The notes under the pieces were generated by a model, which was not told the origin of the DNA, did no database searches, and saw only the letters and a program-made list of their open reading frames with translations. Source: Magnetococcus sp. PR-3 (lineage in GTDB: Bacteria > Pseudomonadota > Magnetococcia > Magnetococcales > Magnetococcaceae). Taken from it: a DNA stretch of 64,000 nucleotides. Location of the stretch: the NCBI RefSeq assembly GCF_036689865.1, contig NZ_JBAHUQ010000004.1:62001-126000 (forward strand). The letters run 5' to 3'. Position numbers and translations under genes: made by a program. Shown in pieces: positions 45,968-54,514 of this stretch (the stretch's first letter is position 1; the number at the start of each line of letters is the position of its first letter).

Positions 45968-46213
45968 TGCTTGCCGTGCTTAGGGGTGCGGGCAGGCATG
46001 GTTTAGGGGCTAGGGTGTTGTGTCCGTGTATAAACGCCCGTATAGATCCTAAAAGCTAAGGCGCAAAGGGCACCTGCGTCTTATGAGGGCTAGGTAGTGG
46101 TGACCCCCGATCATCCTACCTCTCCCTTGGTACGATGCACAGTCATGGATGGTTCTCTATCCTCCTGTCATGATCGATTGTATATCCCTCGCTATTAACG
46201 TGCACTGTTCCCA

Positions 46214-47128
46214 TTAAGAGGAGCGCTTGGCATACCCGATCTCGGCTGCACGGGTAGGGGGGCGGTTGAAGTGGCGTTTAAACTCTCGGCTAAATTGAAA
46301 CACCCTTTCATACCCCACCTCTGTGGCTGCATGGCTTACCCGCATACCGTGTTGGGCCATCAAGTTTTTTGCGTTGTTTAAACGAATACGCCTTAAATAC
46401 TGTAACGGTGGGTGCGCCGTAACGTGTTTAAAGGCACGGTGAAAAGCGGAAACACTCATACCCGCTTCTTTGGCCAGTCGTTCGACTGATATATTCTCAG
46501 CATAGCTTTGATGGATGAGCTCAAGTGCCTTGGCAACCTGGGCAAAAGGGGCGTGGCTCTGGGTCAATGCCAGCAGGCTGTTACCATGGTTTCCAAGCAA
46601 GGCGTGAAAGTGTATCTCACGGATCAAACCGGGCCCTAAAACATCACGTTCCATCGGGTGGATCAACACCTGTAACAGACGCTCAACACTTTGTGCCATT
46701 GCTTCTGCCATGGGGACAGGCTCAAAACCACGGGGTAGGGCTTTTTCATGGGTGCTGGCTGGGGCGCGGTGTTGGTTGATGACCGCGGCCAACTCCAAGA
46801 GCAAGGATATCCAGATCAATGAACAGTCCGAATGTCGGGCTCTGTGTTGTTGCACTGGTTGCACCTTCAAAAGGTATGGGAACGCTGAGAATCAGGTGTT
46901 GTCCGGGTTATAGCGGAAGCGCTCATCCCTGACATACCCCATTTTATAACCTTGGCCAATAATGATAATGGCAGATTCATAGATGAGCGGCGTGCGCTCG
47001 ACCGTCTCGGTGGTATAAAAAAAACGTACACCCGGTAGATCTGCCTGCACAAAGCACGGTTTAGGTTCTTGATCGGATGGGTAGGCCTCTGAGCCGTACT
47101 GGTGTAGAAGTCTCTTAAAAATATCCAT
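46214..47128 (-). pseudogene. AraC-family regulator split by two compensating frameshifts
   Basis: Three reading frames together encode one AraC_N-type regulator of about 304 residues. The first (ATG 47128, GGGGGAG upstream) gives MDIFKRLLH to ERFRYNPDN and then hits TGA at 46892. Continuing one base off gives LILSVPIPFEG to FIDLDILAL, and near 46796 the frame shifts again to ELAAVINQH and the intact C-terminal HTH domain (ISVERLAKEAGMSVSAFHRAFKHVT; ATEVGYERVFQFSREFKRHF). A missing base near 46897 and an extra base near 46796 explain it. It is divergent from the alcohol dehydrogenase, its likely former target. A sequencing error is possible. Confidence 0.87.
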
Positions 47129-47208
47129 ATAAAGTACTCCCCCTGGTAAAGCAGAATTATCGTCGTCAGTGGGGGGTGGGTCATGTGGAATCCTGTTTAG
47201 GGGTAGAA

Positions 47209-47226
47209 TTAGGCAAATGTTAGGCA
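47209..47226. promoter_or_regulatory. Direct repeats in the araC-adh intergenic region
   Basis: TTAGGCA occurs at 47209-47215 and again at 47220-47226, spaced 11 bases, one helical turn. Direct half-sites on one face of DNA are the usual AraC-type operator layout, and the repeat lies about 75 bases upstream of the dehydrogenase start. Confidence 0.5.
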
Positions 47227-47301
47227 GAAATGGGCATTTTCATTAGATCTGCGTTACCGTAAGGTGGCGTTCTTATCTTTAGCTCAATACAAGGAGTTTT
47301 C

Positions 47302-48306
47302 ATGATGATTCGTGCCTACGCAGCTATGGAAGCCAAACAAGCACTTGTACCCTTTGACTATGATCCTGGTCAGCTGGGTGCCCATGAGGTGGAGATTGCA
47401 GTGCGTTACTGTGGTATCTGCCACAGTGATGTCAGTATGCTCGATAATGACTGGGGAATTAGCCAATATCCTTTGGTGCCTGGGCATGAGGTGGTTGGGG
47501 AGATTTCCGCCATCGGTGATCATGTTAAGCATTTAAAGCTGGGGCAGAAGGTTGGGTTGGGCTGGCATGCGGGATATTGTCAGCACTGTAGCCCCTGTGT
47601 ATCGGGTGATCACAATTTATGTGGTGAGGCGCAAGGCACCATCGTGGCGCACCATGGGGGATTTGCGGATCGGGTCCGGGCTCAGGCCACCAGTGTGGTG
47701 CCTTTGCCAGAAGGTTTGGATATGTCTGTGGCGGGACCGCTGTTTTGCGGTGGGGTGACGGTGTTTAACCCGTTGGTGCAGTATGATGTTAAACCCACAG
47801 ACCGGGTTGCTGTCATCGGTATTGGGGGGTTGGGGCATATGGCTGTGCAGTTTCTCAATGCTTGGGGGTGTGAGGTCACCGCTTTTACCTCATCAGATGC
47901 CAAGCGTGAAGAAGCGCTTGAACTCGGGGCGCACCAGACCCTTAACTCCCGAGATGGTGAGGCCTTGGCAGAAGCTGCGGGACGTTTTGATCTCATCCTC
48001 TCCACCGTCAATGTGTCGTTGGACTGGAATGCCTATATCGGCACGCTCAAACCCAAAGGTCGCCTACATCTATTGGGGGCGGTGCTGGAGCCTCTGCAAC
48101 TCAATCTATTTCCCATGCTTATGGGGCAACGCTCTGTGTCGGCCTCTCCTGTGGGTAGTCCCTCCACCATTGCCAAAATGTTGAGCTTTGCTGCACACCA
48201 TAAACTGGCACCCCAGGTCGAGATTTTTCCCATGGCCCAGGTCAATGAGGCCATTGCCCACCTTAAGGCCGGTAAAGCGCGCTATCGTATTGTCCTACAG
48301 GCGTAA
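47302..48306 (+). CDS. Zinc-dependent NAD(P) alcohol dehydrogenase
   Basis: A 334-residue medium-chain dehydrogenase similar to cinnamyl-alcohol/YahK-type aldehyde reductases. The catalytic zinc site is in RYCGICHSDVSM and PGHEVVGE, the structural zinc cysteines in GYCQHCSPCVSGDHNLC, and the nucleotide-binding GIGGLGHMAVQFLNAWG lies near residue 172. AAGGAG sits six bases before the ATG. The adjacent, divergent AraC gene is broken, so expression control may be altered. It overlaps the convergent kinase gene by 12 bases at the 3' end. Confidence 0.94.
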   Translation: MMIRAYAAMEAKQALVPFDYDPGQLGAHEVEIAVRYCGICHSDVSMLDNDWGISQYPLVPGHEVVGEISAIGDHVKHLKLGQKVGLGWHAGYCQHCSPCVSGDHNLCGEAQGTIVAHHGGFADRVRAQATSVVPLPEGLDMSVAGPLFCGGVTVFNPLVQYDVKPTDRVAVIGIGGLGHMAVQFLNAWGCEVTAFTSSDAKREEALELGAHQTLNSRDGEALAEAAGRFDLILSTVNVSLDWNAYIGTLKPKGRLHLLGAVLEPLQLNLFPMLMGQRSVSASPVGSPSTIAKMLSFAAHHKLAPQVEIFPMAQVNEAIAHLKAGKARYRIVLQA

Positions 48307-50892
48307 ATCAAAGGTTGGTCTTTGTGGGGTCGGGTTGTGATGTTGCTTGATTGCCTTGAGCAGTCCCCGTTTTTTAATGGGTTTGGTGATGTGATCATCA
48401 CACCCTGCTTGTTGAGACATTTTTTGATGGTCGGACAGTGCATGTGCCGTTAAGGCAATGATGGGGGTGGGGGCTCTTTTTTCCAGAACTTCCCACTGAC
48501 GAATTTTACGGGTGGCGGTGTAGCCATCCATAATGGGCATTTGAACATCCATAAGGACCAAGTTGTAAGGCTCACTAGCCTCCGTGACCCGTTGTAGTGC
48601 TTGGGCACCATCATGAGCTAGAACGAGTTGATAAGGATAGGGTTTTAAAAAAGCCTGTATGAGCGCAAGGTTATCCGGACTATCATCTACCACCAACAGC
48701 TTTAAGGGGGTTTGATGTTCCGGAATATCTTGGGTGACCGGTGGTAAGCGGCGTTCCAAGGTAAGCTGAATGTTCTCTTCTAACTGATCATGATTATAGG
48801 GGGTGAGAAGAAGATCAACCTCCATGGCTTGTAAGTCGGATACCAGGGAGCGTTCAGGGATATCGCCACAGATCAGGATTGGGAGCTTTTGCGAAGGGTG
48901 AGCTTCGCGGATACGGACCAAGCTGTTCATTAAAGCATCAAAGCTGACATCATCATGGTGGATAAGCAGAAGATCTGGACACTGCCCATGGTTTTTTTGG
49001 CGATGGCTTAAGGCTTGGTCCACACTCATTTGGTTATCGTGAGAGTGCGCCACAGCCCCCATTTGGGTGACAATGTTCTCAAAATAGCCATGGCGGATCG
49101 GATGATCATGGTGGATAAGCACCGTCTTATCCTGGAGTATCTTTTCTTGGTTGCTCAGGGCGTGGGGGGCTGGGTGCATGGGCACCGCAATGGTAAAGGA
49201 GCTGCCGTGCTCTTCCTGGCTATGTAGTGTGATGGAGCCTTCCATAAGCTTGGCCAGCTTCTGGCAAATAGCCAGCCCCAGTCCACTCCCGCCATATTGA
49301 CGGGTCATGGAGGTGTCTGCTTGGTTAAAGGCTTCAAAAATATGATTTTGTTTGCTAAGTGGAATACCAATGCCGGTATCAACAACGGTGACGATTAATG
49401 TGAGCTGATGATGGTGGCGTTGTTGGCAGCGCATGAGAATGGCCACGGAGCCCTCATGGGTGAATTTAATGGCGTTACTGGTGAAATTGAGCAAGATCTG
49501 TCGTAAACGGGAGGGGTCTCCCAGCAATTTCCGTGGGACTGAAGCGTCGACGTGGGTGAGCAGCTGTAACCCTTTTTCTGCCGCTCTTAAATGCATCATG
49601 CCATAAAGGTCGTGGATCATCTTGTAGGGGTAAAAGGAGATAGACTCCAACTCCATACGGCCCGCTTCAATCTTGGAAATATCCAAAATATCACTAATGA
49701 TCTGTAAGAGGCTCTCCCCTGCGGTATTCAGCATGTGCAGGGTACGCTTTTGTTCCGTACTTAATATACCTTCAGCCAGTATTTCAGATGCCCCTAAAAT
49801 GGCATTCATCGGGGTTCGGATCTCATGACTCATGGTCGCTAAGAAGTCACTTTTGGCTTGGCTGGCCTGATCGGCTTGGGTTTTAGCCTCCCGCAGTGCT
49901 TGTTCGGTTCGTTTGATCTCGGTGACGTCGGTTACCATGATGGTAATACCGGCCAAGCGACCTTGTTCATCAAAGTAGGGGACTTTGTCGGTACGGAACC
50001 AGCCAGGTCCACCATCGTAATACTGACCGGGCTTAATGAGCCCAAGTTTGGGCTCACCTGTGGTCATAATTTCCACATTATCATTATGGTATTGCCGGGC
50101 AACATCTGAAGGGAAGAGCTCAAAAACGGTTTTACCAATGGCCTCTTCAGGCACGGTATCACACAAATCTGCAGCACGCTGGTTGATACGTCTGACTTGA
50201 TGATTATCATCAATATACCAAACCATGGCATTAACGGATTCAAAGATGGTTTGGTGGTCTCGCTCACTACGGCGAAGGGCGTCTTCGGCCACTTTGCGAT
50301 CTGAGATATCACGGGCGAAGCCAACGGTTCCTGTGATGTTGCCTTGGCTGTCATAAACAGGGGATTTAAAGGTTTCTACCCAGCGTAATTTCCCTTGTTG
50401 CATCACCTGTTCTTCAACGATTTTTTGTGTCCCTTGTGCCATGACTTCCTGATCATCTGCTTGATACTGCTGGGCCATCTCTTTGGGGGAGAGGTCAAAG
50501 TCGCTCAGCCCTTCAATCTCTGTGGGGTCACTGCGCTCATAGGCATGAGCAAGAAATTGGTTCACCGTGAGAAAGCGGCTTTGATCATCTTTAAGCCAGA
50601 CAAAAAAGGGAAAGTTGTTCAGGGTCGCCCGCAGGTAGCGTTCGGTCTCTTTTTGCCGAACTTCCTGTTTTTTGAGTTGTTCAAGAATAATGGCTGCAAT
50701 AAAAAAAACTAAAAAAGCATCAATAGCTGGGGTGATGAAACCAACAATCATAAGATCTGTGCGTATTTCCCCATACAGCCAATAGCTTTGTGCAACCATC
50801 AATATCTCAGATATAAGAATGGCCAGCGTGGTGAATAGGGCAATAAACCGCCAAAATGAGAGGGCTTTTAAAAAAGTTAAGATACGCTCCAT
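48295..50892 (-). CDS. Membrane hybrid histidine kinase with two PAS and two receivers
   Basis: An 865-residue kinase. Two closely spaced N-terminal membrane helices (about 14-36 and 48-72) with little periplasmic loop, PAS (about 85-205), PAS (about 205-330), H-box with His356 in SHEIRTPMNAILGA, HATPase (DTGIGIPLSKQNHIF; GSGLGLAICQKL), a degenerate receiver (about 600-705) lacking the normal Asp, and a functional receiver with Asp782 in LMDVQMPIMDG. The PAS pair suggests sensing of an intracellular or membrane signal such as redox state. Confidence 0.92.
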   Translation of the reverse strand: MERILTFLKALSFWRFIALFTTLAILISEILMVAQSYWLYGEIRTDLMIVGFITPAIDAFLVFFIAAIILEQLKKQEVRQKETERYLRATLNNFPFFVWLKDDQSRFLTVNQFLAHAYERSDPTEIEGLSDFDLSPKEMAQQYQADDQEVMAQGTQKIVEEQVMQQGKLRWVETFKSPVYDSQGNITGTVGFARDISDRKVAEDALRRSERDHQTIFESVNAMVWYIDDNHQVRRINQRAADLCDTVPEEAIGKTVFELFPSDVARQYHNDNVEIMTTGEPKLGLIKPGQYYDGGPGWFRTDKVPYFDEQGRLAGITIMVTDVTEIKRTEQALREAKTQADQASQAKSDFLATMSHEIRTPMNAILGASEILAEGILSTEQKRTLHMLNTAGESLLQIISDILDISKIEAGRMELESISFYPYKMIHDLYGMMHLRAAEKGLQLLTHVDASVPRKLLGDPSRLRQILLNFTSNAIKFTHEGSVAILMRCQQRHHHQLTLIVTVVDTGIGIPLSKQNHIFEAFNQADTSMTRQYGGSGLGLAICQKLAKLMEGSITLHSQEEHGSSFTIAVPMHPAPHALSNQEKILQDKTVLIHHDHPIRHGYFENIVTQMGAVAHSHDNQMSVDQALSHRQKNHGQCPDLLLIHHDDVSFDALMNSLVRIREAHPSQKLPILICGDIPERSLVSDLQAMEVDLLLTPYNHDQLEENIQLTLERRLPPVTQDIPEHQTPLKLLVVDDSPDNLALIQAFLKPYPYQLVLAHDGAQALQRVTEASEPYNLVLMDVQMPIMDGYTATRKIRQWEVLEKRAPTPIIALTAHALSDHQKMSQQAGCDDHITKPIKKRGLLKAIKQHHNPTPQRPTFDLRL

Positions 50893-50986
50893 ACAGGCTG
50901 CCCCTCAAATGATTGAACGGATTTAATCAGAGTAGGAGATCACCAGATTTGCAGCAACTGCAATTTGGTAGCGTTGTGTAACCAAA

Positions 50987-52120
50987 TTACATACGTTGCA
51001 ACCCTCCAGTGACCCGCTTGATGCCCTTGGAGATCGCTGTATGGGGTTTGCCAAGCCAGATTTCAGCCTGTTGATAGAAGGTTTGAGCTTGCTCCAGATC
51101 GCCCTCCACTTCGTGACAAACCCCAATATTATAGAGCAGTGAAGCGTTGGGGGCGGGTTCTTGCGCTAGGCTGTCCCGCCAGAGTTTACACGCTGTATCC
51201 AGTCGCTGATTGTTGGCAAATTCAACCCCCTGCTTTAAGATTTTTAAACCACGGGGGGTTAAGCCTTTTCCCTCTTCCATTAAAGGTATGGAGACAGCGC
51301 GCAGATAGGGGGCGATATCCTGGCGGTAGGCCTTTAAGGTTTGGCGCAAAGCTTGTTGTAGTAGTAGATGGCCAGCGGTTAATTGTGAGTTGCGGTCACC
51401 TGGGCAGCGCTGAACAGAACGGCTGGCGCGGTGGCTTTGACTGTAGATCAGCGCTTCGGTATGTACCTCGGCAACCTTGGCATGGATCTCTACCTGGGCA
51501 TCACGTTTACGGCAGATAACAGGGGTTGTGACCTTATGGCGCGGACGTCGTGTGGTGATTTTTCGTATACGGCGCTGTTTGACCTTCTTCTTCCTGCCTG
51601 GGGTTATGTCCTCTTCAATAACCTCAATTTCATCCACAACTTCATGGGGTTTGAAAGGCTTGTTCGTGGGCTTGTTTTGTCCATATAAGCAGGCTTGGTA
51701 TTGGTCTTTGGTACGTTTTCGACCGTGGTAGGGCCGTTTACACCAGCGTTCCCGGTTCATCCTATATGGGCGATCCTGCCAGGAAAAATCTGTAACCTGC
51801 CCAAAATGAATGGCATCCACCCCCATGTGTCGCCCTACATGAATGGCGCTCTGTGTAGAGAGCCGTCTGGGACGTTTTTTTTGAGTGCGGCGTAGCTCAA
51901 AATAGGGGATGCCCCTTATTTTTATCTGGCTTAGGGTCTGTTCCAGCTCTTGCGTGACGGTTTGTCCACCACGGCCTGTATAGTCCAGCAAGGCAATGTT
52001 TTGGTGTTGATAAACCCGTGGGTGCTCTGGGGCGACCAGAAACTGGGTTTGTACCTTGGGTGCACAGCCACTGAGCAGGAGGAGGGTGCTGAGCAGGAGT
52101 GTGGTGTAGACCTTTGCCAT
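50987..52120 (-). CDS. Outer membrane lipoprotein with CsgG-like and TPR-like regions
   Basis: A 377-residue lipoprotein. I place the start at the ATG at 52120, giving a short signal peptide with lipobox LLSGC (Cys at about residue 19). The next part (NIALLDYTGRGGQTVTQELEQTL; IHVGRHMGVDAIHFGQV) resembles CsgG/TolB-N-type assembly domains, interrupted by a very basic insert (GRKKKVKQRRIRKITTRRPRHK, about 190-211). The C-terminus has TPR-like helices (NASLLYNIGVCHEVEGDLEQAQTFYQQAEIW). Exact function is unknown. It is divergent from the speD-pspA cluster. Confidence 0.78.
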   Translation of the reverse strand: MAKVYTTLLLSTLLLLSGCAPKVQTQFLVAPEHPRVYQHQNIALLDYTGRGGQTVTQELEQTLSQIKIRGIPYFELRRTQKKRPRRLSTQSAIHVGRHMGVDAIHFGQVTDFSWQDRPYRMNRERWCKRPYHGRKRTKDQYQACLYGQNKPTNKPFKPHEVVDEIEVIEEDITPGRKKKVKQRRIRKITTRRPRHKVTTPVICRKRDAQVEIHAKVAEVHTEALIYSQSHRASRSVQRCPGDRNSQLTAGHLLLQQALRQTLKAYRQDIAPYLRAVSIPLMEEGKGLTPRGLKILKQGVEFANNQRLDTACKLWRDSLAQEPAPNASLLYNIGVCHEVEGDLEQAQTFYQQAEIWLGKPHTAISKGIKRVTGGLQRM

Positions 52121-52277
52121 GTTTTTTTCCAACCGTGATAAGTGAGTACAAACTATGAGTCTACGTGAGTGGGCCAGGGTTACCAACCGTAACGTTCACA
52201 TGACAGCTCAATTCGACGCTTGAAGTTGTTGCTGGGGCTTGCCACAATCGGTGGCACTAATAACACCCAAGCTATGG

Positions 52278-52655
52278 ATGCCCGTGAAAATTCAACAGTT
52301 GATTGTGGATGCCTACGGTTGCCAAGGGCCGTTAGATGATGCCGAAGCGCTCATCCAGAGCATGACCGATGCGGCCGATGCGGTAGGGGCCCAACGGGTA
52401 GGCGAGGCCCAGTTACGCTATGTACCCCATGGTGTGACGGCGGTTCTGTTTTTGGCGGAGTCTCATATTCTAATCTCAACATGGCCAGAGCATACATTGG
52501 CCATGGTGGATGTGCTGCTGTGCAACCCCCAAATGGACCCGTATCAGGCCTGGCAGGTTATGGCGCAGTTACTCAAGCCCCAAGGCGAGGTGCGCTTTAA
52601 TGAAAATACACGCCTGATCGGTGCACTACCTGCGCAGGAAAAACAGATCGCCTGA
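52278..52655 (+). CDS. speD: S-adenosylmethionine decarboxylase-like proenzyme (SpeD family)
   Basis: A 125-residue SpeD-type protein. The autocleavage motif is LAESHILISTWPE: the ES pair where backbone cleavage makes the pyruvoyl group is present, and the distal catalytic Cys (VDVLLC) is conserved. The His that follows four residues after ESH in classical SpeD (ESHLTIHTWPE) is Ser here. SpeD normally makes decarboxylated AdoMet for spermidine synthase, which is encoded later in this cluster (56530). Start is uncertain: ATG 52278 fits the family; a TTG at 52239 would add 13 residues. Confidence 0.83.
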   Translation: MPVKIQQLIVDAYGCQGPLDDAEALIQSMTDAADAVGAQRVGEAQLRYVPHGVTAVLFLAESHILISTWPEHTLAMVDVLLCNPQMDPYQAWQVMAQLLKPQGEVRFNENTRLIGALPAQEKQIA

Positions 52656-52705
52656 CGTTTAAGCTTTAATGAACAGACTTGGACCCCTAATAGAGGAAAA
52701 CCCCC

Positions 52706-53116
52706 ATGTCAGAGCAAAACCATTTTGAGACCGTGCGTGGCTACCTGGATGATTTGGAAGTCAACATTGATCATGAAGATACCGTAGCGACCCTCTTCCG
52801 CATTAGTGATGTTGAACGAGGCATCGCCAACATGTTGGTCGATTGTGAGGATGATCTGTTGGTCATTGAACAGGTGATCTTGGAGGTGTCTGGGGATGAT
52901 GGCACCTTTTATAAACGCCTATTACAGATGAACCGAGAGCTGGTACACGGCGCATTTGTTTTGGATGAACAAGCCAAGTGGGTACTGTTTCGCGATACGT
53001 TGCAGTTGGCGAACCTGGACCTGAATGAGCTTGAGGCTTCCGTCAATGCCTTGGGTTTAGGGCTGGCCAGTTATGCTGAAGAGTTGATCCAGTTTGCCAA
53101 CGGTAGTGCCGCATAA
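52706..53116 (+). CDS. YjfI-like (DUF2170/YbjN-type) protein
   Basis: A 136-residue soluble protein encoded just upstream of pspA. FETVRGYLDDLEVNI, LLQMNRELVHGAFVLDE and a final NLDLNELEASVNALGLGLASYAEEL are its most regular segments. The order of this protein followed by a PspA homologue matches yjfI-yjfJ of E. coli, from which I take the name. No enzymatic motif is visible; the fold may be a CesT/YbjN-type chaperone. GAGGAAA lies upstream of the ATG. Confidence 0.72.
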   Translation: MSEQNHFETVRGYLDDLEVNIDHEDTVATLFRISDVERGIANMLVDCEDDLLVIEQVILEVSGDDGTFYKRLLQMNRELVHGAFVLDEQAKWVLFRDTLQLANLDLNELEASVNALGLGLASYAEELIQFANGSAA

Positions 53117-53137
53117 CCCATTTAAAGGAAAAAGAAC

Positions 53138-53848
53138 ATGAGTGGATTGTTTCAACGCCTCTTTACCTGGGGTAAATCGGAGGCACATTCGGCCGTGGAT
53201 AAGCTGGAAGATCCAGCCAAAATGGCGGAACAGGGTATTCGTGAGCTGAAAGAAGATCAGACGAAAAATATGGAAGCTCTGGCCAAGGTCAAGGCTCAGG
53301 TTATTCGTCTGCGCCGGGATCTGACCAATTATCAGGAGACCGCTGCCAACTATGAGCGTAAGGCCATGCTGTTGGTCCAAAAAGGGCAAAATGGTGAGCT
53401 GGATGCGGCCGAAGCAGACCGGCTGGCTGCTGAATCCCTAAGCCGTTATCAGGATGCCAACAATCAGGCCACGGCGTTAAAAGCGGACCTGGAGAACTTG
53501 GAAAAAATGGCGGCTCAGTTAGAGCGCAATGTTCAGCAGATTCGTAGCCAGATTGGCAAATGGGAAAATGAGCTGCGTACCCTAAAAGCCCGTGCCCAGG
53601 TTAGCAGTGCCACCCGTAAGCTCAATGCTGAGCTGGCCAGTGTGGATGGTAAAGGGACCATTGCCATGTTGGAGCGGATGCGCGACAAGGTGCAGGAGCA
53701 GGAGTCACTTGCAGAAGCATATGGTGACATCGCTTCCGCCCCCAAATCTGTGGATGATGAAATTGATAAGGCCCTGGCCGGTAGTGCCGACCGTGGTCAA
53801 TCTGACGCTCTTGCGGCGCTTAAAGCGCGCATGGCATCCAAAGATTAA
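53138..53848 (+). CDS. pspA: PspA/IM30-family membrane-remodelling protein
   Basis: A 236-residue PspA/Vipp1 protein, mostly long coiled coil. It begins MSGLFQRLFTWGKSEAHSAVD, then KLEDPAKMAEQGIRELKEDQ, which is the canonical amphipathic start and helix 1, and has heptad-rich helices to about residue 190. Such proteins form rods or rings on membranes and protect against leakage. The close gene order with YjfI, DUF350 and SpeE-type genes places it in the YjfJ branch rather than the classical pspABC operon. AAAGGA precedes the ATG. Confidence 0.93.
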   Translation: MSGLFQRLFTWGKSEAHSAVDKLEDPAKMAEQGIRELKEDQTKNMEALAKVKAQVIRLRRDLTNYQETAANYERKAMLLVQKGQNGELDAAEADRLAAESLSRYQDANNQATALKADLENLEKMAAQLERNVQQIRSQIGKWENELRTLKARAQVSSATRKLNAELASVDGKGTIAMLERMRDKVQEQESLAEAYGDIASAPKSVDDEIDKALAGSADRGQSDALAALKARMASKD

Positions 53849-53878
53849 GTATTTTCCCATCAGGGCAGGAGAGGGTAT

Positions 53879-54514
53879 ATGGACAGCAACCATTTGATGT
53901 TACTGATACTGGTCGCCGGTGCCGGTTTTTACATCTTTATCCAACACACCAAACGGAAAAAAGCTGTGAAAAGCCCTCAAAAGCCTTTGGTTATTCAAAA
54001 TGTGCAAGCCGGTGGTGTGATCTCTCTGCGTGGGGTCGGGCCTGACCTGGAAGATCTGGATGCCACCATTCTTGGACGTCACACCTATGATCAAGATGGC
54101 TATCAATGGTTTGAGCTTGAGGGGGATGTCGGCAGCCGCAAGCTCTGGATCAGTGTGGACGAGGATGATGAGTTGGAGGTGGCGCTCACCCTGCGCAAGG
54201 AGCCTTTATCCTGTTTAGATGTGGATGAAGCTGGGCTACAGGCGATTAAACAGGCTAAGCAGGGTTCGGTGACTTTTGAATCCCAACCCTTCACCTTTGT
54301 TGAGACCGGGCAAGCCACCTTTTTCCGCCATGGTGATCGTCTGCCCCCTAATGGTGAGGATTTTGAGTACTGGGAGTTCCACTCTGCCGACCGGCAGAGT
54401 GGAATAACCGTGGAGCAGTGGGGTGAGAGTGGCAATATTGAGTGCCATATCTACCAAATTTTAAAAGCTTCCCAATATACCGTCTATGCCTTGGAGGGGA
54501 GTGATCAGCTATGA
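53879..54514 (+). CDS. Membrane-anchored DUF4178-like protein
   Basis: A 211-residue protein with an N-terminal membrane helix (about 7-22), then a basic stretch (HTKRKKAVK) and a beta-rich domain. GGVISLRGVGPDLEDLDATILGRHTYDQDGY(QWFELEGD...KLWISVD) fits my memory of DUF4178; a second half includes FEYWEFHSADR. It occupies the position of yjfK in the E. coli operon. No catalytic motif is seen. Its stop overlaps the next start by four bases. Confidence 0.7.
   Translation: MDSNHLMLLILVAGAGFYIFIQHTKRKKAVKSPQKPLVIQNVQAGGVISLRGVGPDLEDLDATILGRHTYDQDGYQWFELEGDVGSRKLWISVDEDDELEVALTLRKEPLSCLDVDEAGLQAIKQAKQGSVTFESQPFTFVETGQATFFRHGDRLPPNGEDFEYWEFHSADRQSGITVEQWGESGNIECHIYQILKASQYTVYALEGSDQL

Noticed and set aside
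46867-47184. A 105-codon minus-strand frame over the AraC N-terminus
   Set aside because: It is a different frame from the AraC_N-like coding sequence and shows no motif; the frameshifted AraC explains the region better.
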